Counted from the first letter of the stretch, positions 49,638 to 59,109 are shown. The stretch: 64,000 bases of DNA from an uncultured Bacteroidales bacterium (GCA_934725015.1 CAKVAS010000012.1:22841-86840), one strand, 5' to 3'. Numbers and translations: made by a program. The notes: generated by a model from the letters alone, not told the origin.

Positions 49638-49645
49638 TATTTTTG
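49638..49645 (+). promoter_or_regulatory. -7 box of the interrupted outer-membrane gene
   Basis: TATTTTTG, 50 bp before the ATG at 49696. Confidence 0.4.
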
Positions 49646-49695
49646 TAAAAATATATGACAAACTGAACGTAACTATTAAAATAACACACAACATC

Positions 49696-50343
49696 ATGAA
49701 AAGAATTATCATCTGCACCCTATTTGTCGCAATCTGCGGAATCGCCTCTGCGCAGAAAAAAGGAGAAATGAGCATCGGAGGAATCGTAGGAGTCAACACT
49801 TCATTGACATCAAGTACGGAAAAATCCGGCTCCGTATCGACAACCGAAAAAACACCGGGGACAACATCATTCCAGATTGTCCCGTAGTTTTCGTATTTCG
49901 TGGCAAATAATTGTCGTCTTACGGTCGGAATCGGCTATGGCCTTAAATCTACGCCCCTGACAAAAGACTCGGACAAATGGCTGAAAAACAGCCTGCATCT
50001 CTTCCAAATCGGTGCAGGATTCTCCTATTTCATTAAAATTACCGATAAGTTCCACTATGCTCCGATGCTGAGTTTTTCCGGCCTTTTCGGAAAAGACAAG
50101 ATTAACATGTCCGCCTCAACGGACTATTCCCTTGGAGCAGCGGGGTTCTCCACGAAATTTTCACCGGCGATGTTTCAATTCAGGCCATTAAGACACATTG
50201 CCATAGACTTAAGCCTTATAGCATTGGATTACACCCGAATAGCGTTTACTGATAAAGAGGATAAGGAAAACAAGTACATAAACGGAGAACTGGGATTTGA
50301 CATCGCACTGCAACCGCAGATTGGCCTGCACTATTATTTTTAG
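49696..50343 (+). pseudogene. Outer-membrane beta-barrel protein with in-frame TAG
   Basis: Signal peptide MKRIIICTLFVAICGIASAQ, then IGGIVGVNTSLTSSTEKS. A single TAG at 49885-49887 interrupts the reading frame; the frame continues without shift (FSYFVANNCRLTVGIGYGLK) to a barrel-like end, IALQPQIGLHYYF. Total 215 codons, the usual size for small Bacteroidales barrel proteins. One base change (for example CAG to TAG) explains it. Confidence 0.75.
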
Positions 50344-50571
50344 GAAACGAAACAGGTACTGACGACAATGCGGCATCCCCCTCTCTATGACAGGGGGATG
50401 CCGCGTTTGAAATCAACGGATTTTTATTACATTTGTAACTGTAACAATCACGTATTCAAGACATTCTCCGAAGAAGACATAAAGACCATCCTCAATTCTC
50501 CACTCTGAATGTTCGACACATTCCACAACGCCGTAATTCATAAATGGAGTTAACATTAGTCCGCCGACGGG
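50344..50571. other. Intergenic stretch with hairpin, promoter-like box and possible relic
   Basis: Besides the hairpin at 50370-50404 it contains TACATTTG (50428-50435, plus strand) and a short open stretch reading HVFKTFSEEDIKTILNSPL with a stop. That stretch looks protein-like but has no start; it may be the tail of a lost gene. Confidence 0.3.
50370..50404. terminator. Large hairpin, C-rich palindromic repeat copy 2
   Basis: GCGGCATCCCCCT (50370-50382) pairs perfectly with AGGGGGATGCCGC (50392-50404). The core resembles the reverse of 48492-48534 (CATCC-CCTCT-TATGACA-GGGGGATG). No T tract follows, so it may be a mobile palindrome rather than a simple terminator. Confidence 0.6.
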
Positions 50572-51945
50572 CTACCGCGAGAGCCTCAGTACATCATCCG
50601 GCAAGATTGCATTCCCTGCGTCATCGGCAGGTCGGTTCTTCAGGAACAATACCGGAATGATTTCATGCCCCGCAGCGAAAGGGAGATGCCGGGCCCGCTC
50701 CAATAAGCCGGCAGTCAATGCCTTCCCATTTTCTTTATTTGTCCACTTACACTCTCCGACAAGAAGATGCTTCTTGTCTATTGACTCAGCAACCACGTCA
50801 AACTCCAGCTGTAGCAGTTTCCGGTCTGAATCCTGAACCGTCCCCCACCAGCGGCTCGCCTTTCCGTATAAAATACCGTCAAAGAGGTTTCCGGTAATTG
50901 AGTCCCGGCACAGTTTCTCCCACTGCAGACTGACATATTCGGAAAAATGTTCACGCAAGGCATTCTCAAGCGGCAAACGGCGCCCCAGTTCGATGAAGGA
51001 ACGGTTCGGAACAACAAACTGGTAGTAAAACGCCATGAATGGGTCCGCAATCTTGTAAAGACTTTTCTTTGCATTCTTCTCATCTGCCCCAAATGGAATC
51101 TCCTTTTCCAGAAATCCTAAATCAATAAGCTTTTTCAGAGGTCTGGACAGATTTGTCGCAGGCTCGCTGCAGCGCGACGCTATTTCTGACAGACGATTTG
51201 CGCCGGTTCCGATATAAGACATTATTGTCGATGTCTTGACAATGTCCCGCACATCATCCTGAAAAAGCTTTGCCGGCTCCTCATAAAGCGTCCCGTTGAC
51301 TGAGAGTACATTCATCCACATTGCGTCCGCTAAAGACCCCAAATTTTCACGAAGCTCCCAGTAACGCGGAACACCGCCCCATACGGAATACTCCTCGACC
51401 GCCTGTTCCGGAGTCAAGCCCAAGGCTTCCTGAATGTAGGGCAGTCGTATCGGAGAGAGCTTCATTATCACATCCGCACGCCCATACAGCGGCGATGTCG
51501 AGTCCAGAAACAAGCCATACATCATGTTCAGCGAGGATCCGCAGACCACGAGGTTGTACTTCAACTCTTTCCCATCCAGAAGTTTCTGAAGAACTGACGG
51601 AAAATCCGGAGACTGCTCGACAAGATAAGGAATTTCATCAAGACAAAGTGTGAAACGGCCGTCCGCCCTGTAATTTAGAGAACGGAACAGCGACTCCCAG
51701 TCAGGATACTCGACTTTATCAAAGCCGACGAATGTCTGCCCGATGACTTTTGCCATAAGCGAGCGCTGATGCTGCGACTCAGACCTGTCAGCCAGATAAT
51801 ATATGTCCGTGTCCTCCAGAACCCTTTTTATCAGAGTCGATTTTCCGAGGCGACGTCGCCCATAAACGACGACAAACATTGATTTGTCGCCATTCAAGGC
51901 CATTTTTAACCTTTCGGTCTCCTCTATTCTATCAACAAATTTCAT
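50572..51945 (-). CDS. ATP-binding protein, PF01637 ATPase + DUF234 (third)
   Basis: 457 aa from the ATG at 51945 (MKFVDRIEETERLKMALNGD). Walker A GRRRLGKST (29-37), Walker B FTLCLDEIPYLVEQ, winged-helix-like RLSEIASRCSEPATNLSRPL, and the C-terminal core LEFDVVAESIDKKHLLVGEC. By eye it is closely similar throughout to the ATPase at 11617-13005 (shared VYPDWESL/ETL, SVWGGVPRYWELR). The -7 box lies inside an inverted repeat. Confidence 0.85.
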   Translation of the reverse strand: MKFVDRIEETERLKMALNGDKSMFVVVYGRRRLGKSTLIKRVLEDTDIYYLADRSESQHQRSLMAKVIGQTFVGFDKVEYPDWESLFRSLNYRADGRFTLCLDEIPYLVEQSPDFPSVLQKLLDGKELKYNLVVCGSSLNMMYGLFLDSTSPLYGRADVIMKLSPIRLPYIQEALGLTPEQAVEEYSVWGGVPRYWELRENLGSLADAMWMNVLSVNGTLYEEPAKLFQDDVRDIVKTSTIMSYIGTGANRLSEIASRCSEPATNLSRPLKKLIDLGFLEKEIPFGADEKNAKKSLYKIADPFMAFYYQFVVPNRSFIELGRRLPLENALREHFSEYVSLQWEKLCRDSITGNLFDGILYGKASRWWGTVQDSDRKLLQLEFDVVAESIDKKHLLVGECKWTNKENGKALTAGLLERARHLPFAAGHEIIPVLFLKNRPADDAGNAILPDDVLRLSR

Positions 51946-51953
51946 ATCCCAAT

Positions 51954-51992
51954 AATTATGCATTGCAAACATAATGTTTCTCAAGCATAATT
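51954..51992 (-). promoter_or_regulatory. Third DUF234 ATPase promoter inside an inverted repeat
   Basis: AATTATGC (51954-51961) and GCATAATT (51985-51992) are perfect arms 23 bp apart; the -7 box TATGTTTG (51966-51973) lies between them, 20 bp before the ATG at 51945. Confidence 0.68.
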
Positions 51993-52144
51993 CAAAATTT
52001 ATTTAACTGTAGCTGGTGGAAATTCGCGCTCTGCCTTGTTATGGCACTGCTGAAAGTCTATGACGAGCCTGGGCGCGAATGGCTGAAGAACCACTGGCTG
52101 AAGAAATGACAACACTCAAAATTTGCACATTTAGAATACGATGC

Positions 52145-53854
52145 TCACAGGCGGACCCTCTCCACGACGGCATCCTCCCCTACCACATCGAGAATCTTCA
52201 AATTCTCTGACGTGAGGTCGTGCTCCAAGGCGAGATAGACAAAACCATCAGCATCCGACGCGCGGTAAATCTTGCCGTTCAAAAGTTTGAAATGCCGTGA
52301 TACAAAATCAGACAAGCCCATTCCTTTTCGCGGAGTGACGGTATAAAAATCGTACCTTCGGTTGAACTCAGAAATAACGTCCGCTCTGAATCTCCGGCGT
52401 GCCTTCTCCTTGAAACCTGTATCAGAAGTGCCGAATGCATAGGCATTAAGCACATAAAGGAAATTGATGTTATAGCTCTGCAGAATCAGCGTATCGCGGT
52501 CAAAGAGACGATTGCGGAAATGTTTGTTGTCGGGCAAGGCCTTTCCTTCGTTTTCGAGACAATCATCCTGAAAATCAAACTTGCCTCCGGCTATGCTGTC
52601 AGTCCTGATGCTGCCCCTTATGAAGAAATTTGGTGTAATATTATATCCTTCAGTCAGTTCGTCCCTATAGCGAAGATTGCGTGGATATGACCCCTTGCCG
52701 TTGAAGATGTCCATGCTATACTGTATGATATTCTTCGCATAGGTGAACTGTTTATAGACAGATTCGCCGTGAATCGTGGAACTGTCCGAATAATATTTGC
52801 TGTCACCGATAAAATAGATGTCCGACCCCCTGACAAGAGAACTGTCCTCATAGATGTGGTCTATGCGTTTCCCGTCACGGTTGTCCTTCAGAGACCTTAT
52901 CTCCGGTATGTCATCTCCGATGAGGTCGTCTATCATATCCTCGAATACCATATTGAAATTATGGACGAGCAGGGCCTCATCGCAGGAATTCCGGCACGCG
53001 ACACTCTCCGCCTTTTCAAAGAACGCATAGAGAATCTGCCACAAGGCCACAAGTTCATCCTTGAAATATTTCCTGCGGATTGCCCTGAGCTGTCTTGTCC
53101 CGCTCCCGGTCTCAATCATGGAAGCAATTCTGTCCGGGCGCAACAGAGGGTAATTGAACACGGGCCTAAACGGAAACCGATATGCCGAATGGAGATAATT
53201 CAACACCGAATAGAACAAGACAACCAGCTGCTCATCGTAATTGACGCTTCTATTTCTGTTGATGAACTCCATATAGAGCGGAGTTCTGCCCTGCAAGGTC
53301 GGAGCAACCCGTGCCACGGTCTTCCCCCAATGAATCCTGTCGTTCCCGGATGAATTGAGTATGGTGATATAGGTAAACAGCCCGCTGTGCTTTCTCCCGA
53401 ACCGCAGCAGAGACAGGACAATGTCAAGATATGTCTCGGCCGTCTCCCCTCTTCTGGATATGACATTCTGAATCTTGGCATCCGAGATTATTCCGCTGTA
53501 CGGATGCCTTTGCTGATAACGCGATATGGCCTGATACAACCATACCGAGAGGTTAAATACCACGTTGTCAAACCCGTCCTTCATCAGCGGATTGTCTTTC
53601 CCTTCCGGATTGATGATGTCCTCCGGCCGATACTTTCCAAAGGCGATTTCTCCATTTCCGGCATCCCCTTCCCCTTCAAATAAAAATACCTTCGGAAGAA
53701 TAAATACGGAGTCATTTATCTCCTGTGAAAAATAATAGCCGACATAGGGAATCCACGCCTCCTGCCCGTCGTCACTGAAAAAGAAATATGGGCACAGGTG
53801 AATTTCCTGAATGTAAGGAAATCTGTAGGCATATTCCTCAAAAAGGATTTTCAT
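52145..53854 (-). CDS. LlaJI/McrC-like restriction nuclease
   Basis: 569 aa. The N-terminal half (YIQEIHLCPYFFFSDDGQEA, DAKIQNVISRRGETAETYLD) is followed by a nuclease part with KRIDHIYEDSS and IYFIGDSKYYSD, the DxK core of PD-(D/E)XK enzymes, then YKQFTYAKNIIQY and LLNGKIYRAS. It fits the LlaJI R2/McrC-like class that works with a McrB-type GTPase, here encoded 29 bp upstream. It probably cuts unmodified or modified DNA after NTP-driven translocation. A truncated paralogue lies at 39831-40742. Confidence 0.78.
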   Translation of the reverse strand: MKILFEEYAYRFPYIQEIHLCPYFFFSDDGQEAWIPYVGYYFSQEINDSVFILPKVFLFEGEGDAGNGEIAFGKYRPEDIINPEGKDNPLMKDGFDNVVFNLSVWLYQAISRYQQRHPYSGIISDAKIQNVISRRGETAETYLDIVLSLLRFGRKHSGLFTYITILNSSGNDRIHWGKTVARVAPTLQGRTPLYMEFINRNRSVNYDEQLVVLFYSVLNYLHSAYRFPFRPVFNYPLLRPDRIASMIETGSGTRQLRAIRRKYFKDELVALWQILYAFFEKAESVACRNSCDEALLVHNFNMVFEDMIDDLIGDDIPEIRSLKDNRDGKRIDHIYEDSSLVRGSDIYFIGDSKYYSDSSTIHGESVYKQFTYAKNIIQYSMDIFNGKGSYPRNLRYRDELTEGYNITPNFFIRGSIRTDSIAGGKFDFQDDCLENEGKALPDNKHFRNRLFDRDTLILQSYNINFLYVLNAYAFGTSDTGFKEKARRRFRADVISEFNRRYDFYTVTPRKGMGLSDFVSRHFKLLNGKIYRASDADGFVYLALEHDLTSENLKILDVVGEDAVVERVRL

Positions 53855-53883
53855 AAGGCACTGTCTTCAGGAAATTCATCGCT

Positions 53884-55110
53884 TTATCGTATCGCCTTCA
53901 CGCCAAGGTATGACATGAATCCATGAAGCAGCGCCGTGGAACGGGAGCTCATGTCCGGCAGACGTTCAGCAGAATACAAATCATTGAACGAAAACTCGTT
54001 GCCGGCATCGTCCGCATTCCGAAAAAAAGACTTATGTCCGAACTCATCCTTGCAGACTTCACTCCACAAGTAGAACATTACCTTGTTCTTGAACTGCCTT
54101 TCGTCAATATTTCCCTTTATGAAAAAGTTGCCGATCTGCTTATCCTCCGACTCGCACACATTTCGGATGCGTCCGTTCACGGCAGCAAGAAAATCGGCCC
54201 AGGAGTAGCGTCTGTCGCCGATGGCAATGACAAACTGAGAGTCAGGATTTGTCTCATCTATCGGTATGTATTCCCATTCCCAACGCCGCTTGAACGCGCT
54301 GTCCATCGGGAACAGAGACTGGTCGGACGTGTTCATTGTTGCAATGATATGAAAATTTGGCGGAAGAGTCAGTTTCCCGCCTGCAACGCCTGGCGTTCCC
54401 ACGCCAAGCCGGTTTTCCAGATACATACGCAACGATGCGTCAGCATTGACAGAATAGGCCGAACTGCCGTCGTCATCACGGTCAAGAAGCTGAAAAAGGT
54501 CGCCGAAAATCTGGGCGCAGTTTCCTCTGTTGATTTCCTCGATTACAAGGAACACTGGCTTCCCGAGGTTAAGCCACGACTTTACATAAGCATCAGTGAA
54601 CACCTGCGGTTCAAACCTGTAGATGATGTTTCCGTCCGCATTTATATACCCGTTATCCTTCATCCAGCCATACAGGTTCACGATTTTATTGGCTTCCGCA
54701 CTATATGAGGTGCTGCCCACGGCTTTTTCAAAGAATTCCTTCTTATTGTAATTGGCAATACTGCCGTCAAAATAAGCGATATGCTGCAAGACAAATGCGA
54801 GCAGAGCCGTAACCTTAACCCGACTGGACTTATAATATGACTTCAGCATCTCGGCCAATTCTTCCATGGAAAGAACCTTCCCGTCACCTTCCTGAATCGC
54901 TCCGGTAACGGGTTTGTAAGAACCGACAAACGAAGAATAGTCACTGTCCGGATGGAATGTGGTTCTGAAAATGAATTCATCATCAATCCCGTCAAGAACC
55001 CGGTTCTTAACAAACCAGGACTTCCCTGTCCCGGGTGAGCCGAAATAAATAATCTGATACGGCAAATCATGCCACAGCGAAGCTGCAGGAACTTTTTCTT
55101 TTGATGTCAT
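53884..55110 (-). CDS. McrB-like AAA+ NTPase (first module)
   Basis: 408 aa. Walker A FGSPGTGKSW (23-32), Walker B VFLVIEEINRGN and the McrB signature MNTSDQSLFPMDSAFKRRW are present. There is no recognisable N-terminal DNA-binding domain, so recognition probably lies in the nuclease partner. It forms a divergent arrangement with the second module that starts with a methyltransferase at about 55.3 kb. The two McrB proteins share motifs but differ widely in overall sequence. Confidence 0.83.
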   Translation of the reverse strand: MTSKEKVPAASLWHDLPYQIIYFGSPGTGKSWFVKNRVLDGIDDEFIFRTTFHPDSDYSSFVGSYKPVTGAIQEGDGKVLSMEELAEMLKSYYKSSRVKVTALLAFVLQHIAYFDGSIANYNKKEFFEKAVGSTSYSAEANKIVNLYGWMKDNGYINADGNIIYRFEPQVFTDAYVKSWLNLGKPVFLVIEEINRGNCAQIFGDLFQLLDRDDDGSSAYSVNADASLRMYLENRLGVGTPGVAGGKLTLPPNFHIIATMNTSDQSLFPMDSAFKRRWEWEYIPIDETNPDSQFVIAIGDRRYSWADFLAAVNGRIRNVCESEDKQIGNFFIKGNIDERQFKNKVMFYLWSEVCKDEFGHKSFFRNADDAGNEFSFNDLYSAERLPDMSSRSTALLHGFMSYLGVKAIR

Positions 55111-55121
55111 AGAATTTTAGC

Positions 55122-55163
55122 TTACTGTATATGGTCGATAAATGTCAGCTGCTTTTTACTCAT
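55122..55163 (-). other. Short ORF resembling a methyltransferase N-terminus
   Basis: A 13-codon reading MSKKQLTFIDHIQ ends 12 bp upstream of the McrB ATG. MSKK-LTFID is how many C5 methyltransferases begin (normally followed by LFAGIGG), and the methyltransferase on the opposite strand lacks its beginning. It could be a rearrangement scar or a leader peptide; it may also be chance. Confidence 0.25.
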
Positions 55164-55291
55164 AAAACTATTCTTGCTATAAGTTCGCGAATATACGAAT
55201 AAATCATCAAAATTCGGAGTTCGTATCAAAACAAATCGCTCTGGACTATGTTTTCTCGAGATTGAAGTCAATGATTTATAGTTCGATATAA

Positions 55292-56479
55292 TTTCGTTCA
55301 GGACTGCGGCGAAAAAACGACCTATTTTGCGGCATAGGCGGTTTTCATCAGGCGATGTCATCATTAGGTGCAAAATGCGTCTTTGCCTGTGACATTGATG
55401 CTGACTGTCGCAAAACATACGAGTTAAATTATGGCATAAGGCCAGAGAGTGATATAACCCAAATAAAGGCGGAAGACATTCCTCCTCATGATGTTCTTTG
55501 TGCCGGTTTTCCTTGCCAGGCATTCTCCAAAGCCGGGAAAAGACTTGGTTTTGATGATGAGACCAAGGGCACATTATTCTTCGATGTATGCAGGATTCTC
55601 GAGTACCATCGCCCCAAATATGCTCTTCTGGAAAACGTGCGCAACCTCGCTACGCACGACCATGGGAACACATGGAAGGTAATACATGGGAAACTGCAGT
55701 CTCTGGGGTATGATTTACTTCCGGAGCCGGTTATTTTCAGCCCGCACTATATCGGAATACCCCAACACAGGGAAAGAGTTTATATCATGTGCGTAAGAAA
55801 TGACATCGGGCACATCACTCCGTTTAAGTTCAAAGATAAAGCAACCGCACCATGTACAATTGAAAGCATTCTTCAAGACGACTCAGAGATTGCAAATATT
55901 GAGAACTATCGGATTTCACAGGATATGGAAGAACTAATAAGCCTGTGGAATGAGTTTCTTCAAAACATAAAAAGCGAAAAATTACCCGGGTTTCCTATTT
56001 GGTCAGACCGTCTATGCGACCTTGATGCAACAGAAAATCTGAACATATATCCGCAATGGAAGCGTAATTTCATTCTCAAGAATAACGCCCTATACATAGA
56101 AAACAGGATCTTCATTGACAGTTGGCTGAAAAAGGCAAGAAGCAATCCGTTGTTTTTCGGGGCAAAGGCAAAGATGGAATGGCAGGCGGGCCAAACAGGC
56201 AACCCGGACATATGGAAACAGATTTTCCAATTGCGCCCGTCAGGGATAAGAGTGAAAGTTAACTCCTATTACCCCGCCCTTGTCGCAATTGTGCAGACAT
56301 CCATAATCGGGCCCCGCAAAAGATACCTCACCCCGCGAGAATGCGCACGACTGCAATGTTTCCCGGAAGATTTCATCCCAGACAGCAAGGATGCCCAAGC
56401 ATATAAACAATTCGGCAATGCCGTAAATGTCAATTGCGTCAAGATATTCGCCGATCACCTCATAAACAACAGCCACTAA
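55292..56479 (+). CDS. DNA (cytosine-5) methyltransferase, start unclear
   Basis: The first ATG (55355) lies after motif I: upstream in the same frame reads NDLFCGIGGFHQAM, the SAM-binding motif. The frame is open only from 55292, with no ATG, GTG or TTG before motif I (a CTG at 55304 is the only candidate). The rest is complete: motif IV GFPCQAFSKAG, ENVRNL, QHRERVYIM, and QFGNAVNVNCV at the end. It is the modification partner of the McrB/LlaJI-like genes that follow by 3 bp. Either a rare start is used or the 5' end was lost. Confidence 0.8.
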   Translation, partial: FRSGLRRKNDLFCGIGGFHQAMSSLGAKCVFACDIDADCRKTYELNYGIRPESDITQIKAEDIPPHDVLCAGFPCQAFSKAGKRLGFDDETKGTLFFDVCRILEYHRPKYALLENVRNLATHDHGNTWKVIHGKLQSLGYDLLPEPVIFSPHYIGIPQHRERVYIMCVRNDIGHITPFKFKDKATAPCTIESILQDDSEIANIENYRISQDMEELISLWNEFLQNIKSEKLPGFPIWSDRLCDLDATENLNIYPQWKRNFILKNNALYIENRIFIDSWLKKARSNPLFFGAKAKMEWQAGQTGNPDIWKQIFQLRPSGIRVKVNSYYPALVAIVQTSIIGPRKRYLTPRECARLQCFPEDFIPDSKDAQAYKQFGNAVNVNCVKIFADHLINNSH

Positions 56480-56482
56480 GCG

Positions 56483-57799
56483 ATGACACCATTCATTGAA
56501 ACCATAAATTCTAAAGAAGAATTGATTGAAGCCTGCAAAAAAGGATTTGAAGACTACAAAAACAGGAAAGTCTCAAAAAACGATTTCTGTATGTTTTTCG
56601 GGTTTACGCATGGCGAAGCAATAACAAAGTATTATGCGGACAATCATGCCCAGCTCCTGATTGACGGAGGATTCAATTCCGGCAGCGAGGCCTATTTCAG
56701 CGGCGGAATCAATGCCTGGAAAAACTTGAATAACGGGACATACACGTTCCCTCCGCTCAGGCAGGTGACTTCCGGTGTTTCTGCGGGAATGCGGCCTCTC
56801 CAGAAAATTCTCTACGGTGCGCCGGGTACGGGTAAGTCATTCAAGATACAGAATGAAATCATTCCTGTCGGGATTGAGCCATACAGAGTGACATTCTATG
56901 CCGACTATTACTATTCCGACTTCGTCGGAGGGCTTCGTCCGGCCAAAGGCGAGAACGGGAGGATTGAATACAAGTTCGAACCAGGGCCGTTCGCGAAGGC
57001 TTTGCGGGATTCATTCTCGAAACCGACATACATAATCATTGAAGAAATCAACAGGGGCAATGCCGCCGCCATCTTCGGGGACATTTTCCAACTGCTTGAC
57101 AGGAAAGGAGGTGATTCGGAGTACTCGATTACTAACCATGACCTCTATCAATATCTCGTGGAAGAGGGCGTACAGGGGTTGGAAACAGACAAGGTATTCC
57201 TTCCGGCAAACCTCAATATACTCGGAACGATGAATACCGCCGATCAGAATGTCTTTGTCCTCGACACCGCATTCAAAAGGCGTTTCCGCATGGAATATGT
57301 TCCAATAGACTTCGGTTCATATTATGACAACAGCGGAAATATCAAACCTGCTTGTGCCGGATACCTTAAGAATGCAGATGTCTTTAATTCCGGAGACAAA
57401 ACGACGGACACGGAAGAAAATGGCGCACGAGAACAAGTTGAGGCTGACCTGAAGACCATAATGGGAGATGAACTCTTCAAAAAAGTAAAGACAATTGTTG
57501 CTGAACCAGGCAGAAACTGGCCTACATTCGCCGCGTATGTCAATGCCAAAATCGACGGCATAAACGAGATGGAGCAGAAAGTCTCCGAAGACAAGAAACT
57601 CGGGCCGTTCTTTGTTGCCATTGATGAACTCAATGACAGAAAGGATTTTGCGGACAAGGTTCTATACTACCTCAAACAGGATGTGTTCAAATACGAAGAC
57701 AACATTCTTGACAGTTCCTACGAAGACATTTACAATAATTTCGTAAAGCGCGGAGGGGACATATTCATGATATTTTGCCCCGACCCTTTCGGTAAGTGA
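56483..57799 (+). CDS. McrB-like AAA+ NTPase (second module, LlaJI R1-like)
   Basis: 438 aa. An N-terminal domain of about 95 residues with a conserved look (FCMFFGFTHGEAITKYYADN) precedes Walker A YGAPGTGKSF (111-120), Walker B IIIEEINRGN and MNTADQNVFVLDTAFKRRF. This NTPase should drive the nuclease encoded 9 bp downstream. Order methylase, R1, R2 is the one of LlaJI-type systems (LlaJI itself recognises GACGC; the site here is unknown). Confidence 0.85.
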   Translation: MTPFIETINSKEELIEACKKGFEDYKNRKVSKNDFCMFFGFTHGEAITKYYADNHAQLLIDGGFNSGSEAYFSGGINAWKNLNNGTYTFPPLRQVTSGVSAGMRPLQKILYGAPGTGKSFKIQNEIIPVGIEPYRVTFYADYYYSDFVGGLRPAKGENGRIEYKFEPGPFAKALRDSFSKPTYIIIEEINRGNAAAIFGDIFQLLDRKGGDSEYSITNHDLYQYLVEEGVQGLETDKVFLPANLNILGTMNTADQNVFVLDTAFKRRFRMEYVPIDFGSYYDNSGNIKPACAGYLKNADVFNSGDKTTDTEENGAREQVEADLKTIMGDELFKKVKTIVAEPGRNWPTFAAYVNAKIDGINEMEQKVSEDKKLGPFFVAIDELNDRKDFADKVLYYLKQDVFKYEDNILDSSYEDIYNNFVKRGGDIFMIFCPDPFGK

Positions 57800-57808
57800 G
57801 GACGGCCC

Positions 57809-59092
57809 ATGAAATACAAGATCATCAGATGCGGAAAGGATTCCTATCCCGAATTAAACGGCAACAGCTTTGTCGGAGTCTCCGGAACTGACGAGAGTTC
57901 CGGAAGCATATCCATTGTTGTGCCGGTAGGAATAGAGTGCGACAGGGAAGTTGACGATTCTGACATAAGACAGAAAGAACAATACAGATTCCTGCGAAGA
58001 TACGTCAAGGCCGTACAGAAGGCGCTCTCTTCAAATCATGTGAAAGAACGGTTGGAAAACACCGCCGGCATTCATAATCCTGCGGCAGCCGTAAATCTCC
58101 TGCATGATTATCTCTCAATGGGTGTATATGTCGAGTTTGAGGAGGTTTCAAGACTATCCGAAAGCGGAAAAATTGATTTCGGACAGACAATAAGAAAGGT
58201 TCGCCCCAAAGCATCTGAAGGAAACATTTTTTTCGACAGATTTGTCTCAAGAAAAAGGATGGTTAAGGAGGTCAATTTTGTCGCATCAGTGCAATGCAGC
58301 GTCATCAATCACTTTATGCAACATGGAGGCGTTGTGCTGTTCGGCCAGTCTGTCTCGATTCAGACACGAGGAATCAGGCTCGACAGGCGCACAATTACAA
58401 TACTCCGAAAGGAATTGAACAACACATTCAATTCAAGGAAGGAAAACATCATACGGTGGTGCATCGAGTACATTGAAGGAGTGCGGGGGCTGAACGAAAA
58501 CGATACGGTTGACGGCAACTGGAAATATGCCATCATTGCAAGCACATTATGGGAGGTGATGGTGGACAGCGTCCTCGGAAACCAGCCATATCGGGATAAG
58601 ACCAAATATGGGAAAACTTACGAGTTCACTTATTTTGACGGGCATAGCCTGCGGGGAAGCGCGACACAGCACGACACCATCTACGAAGACGACGAAACGC
58701 TCATAATAATAGATGCAAAGATGTATCGTTTTGCCGACCGTCTCCTTTCAGAAAATGTACTGGGCAAGCAGTTCGGATACTACGAACAGGCAAAAATGAT
58801 GAAACGACAGGCGGGGGAACAAAAACGCATCATCAACATCCTTGTGCTTCCCCAGACCGAGTTCAGCGGCAGTTATTTTCAGAACAAAATCATCCTGGAT
58901 CCCCACACGCCGGCATCAGAAGACCCGTTCAAAATCATATTCCTTTACAATTACCCGGTGAATGATCTTATTGACGACTATTATTTCGGTCGGAAGAAAT
59001 ACAATGTCCTTATCGACCGCTTCAAGAGTTTTATTCAAGACCCGGCCGTAAGCCTTTTTCTGGAACAAAGAGGATGCGACTACAAGTTTTAG
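57809..59092 (+). CDS. LlaJI-like restriction nuclease (R2-like)
   Basis: 427 aa. Few residues are shared with the 52145-53854 nuclease, but the layout is alike: an N-terminal half with FVSRKRMVKEVNFVASVQC, then EDDETLIIIDAKMYRF (DxK core), then FGYYEQAKMMKRQAGEQKRI and a helical end. It is the last gene of the methylase-R1-R2 operon and is followed by a terminator. It presumably reads DNA and cuts it with the R1 motor. Confidence 0.77.
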   Translation: MKYKIIRCGKDSYPELNGNSFVGVSGTDESSGSISIVVPVGIECDREVDDSDIRQKEQYRFLRRYVKAVQKALSSNHVKERLENTAGIHNPAAAVNLLHDYLSMGVYVEFEEVSRLSESGKIDFGQTIRKVRPKASEGNIFFDRFVSRKRMVKEVNFVASVQCSVINHFMQHGGVVLFGQSVSIQTRGIRLDRRTITILRKELNNTFNSRKENIIRWCIEYIEGVRGLNENDTVDGNWKYAIIASTLWEVMVDSVLGNQPYRDKTKYGKTYEFTYFDGHSLRGSATQHDTIYEDDETLIIIDAKMYRFADRLLSENVLGKQFGYYEQAKMMKRQAGEQKRIINILVLPQTEFSGSYFQNKIILDPHTPASEDPFKIIFLYNYPVNDLIDDYYFGRKKYNVLIDRFKSFIQDPAVSLFLEQRGCDYKF

Positions 59093-59109
59093 GATATTTC
59101 ATCCCAAAA

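Noticed and set aside
51993..52144. Short plus-strand reading WWKFALCLVMALLKVYDEPG
   Set aside because: It looks protein-like but is only about 35 codons, with no convincing start or promoter; possibly a relic, not supportable as a gene.
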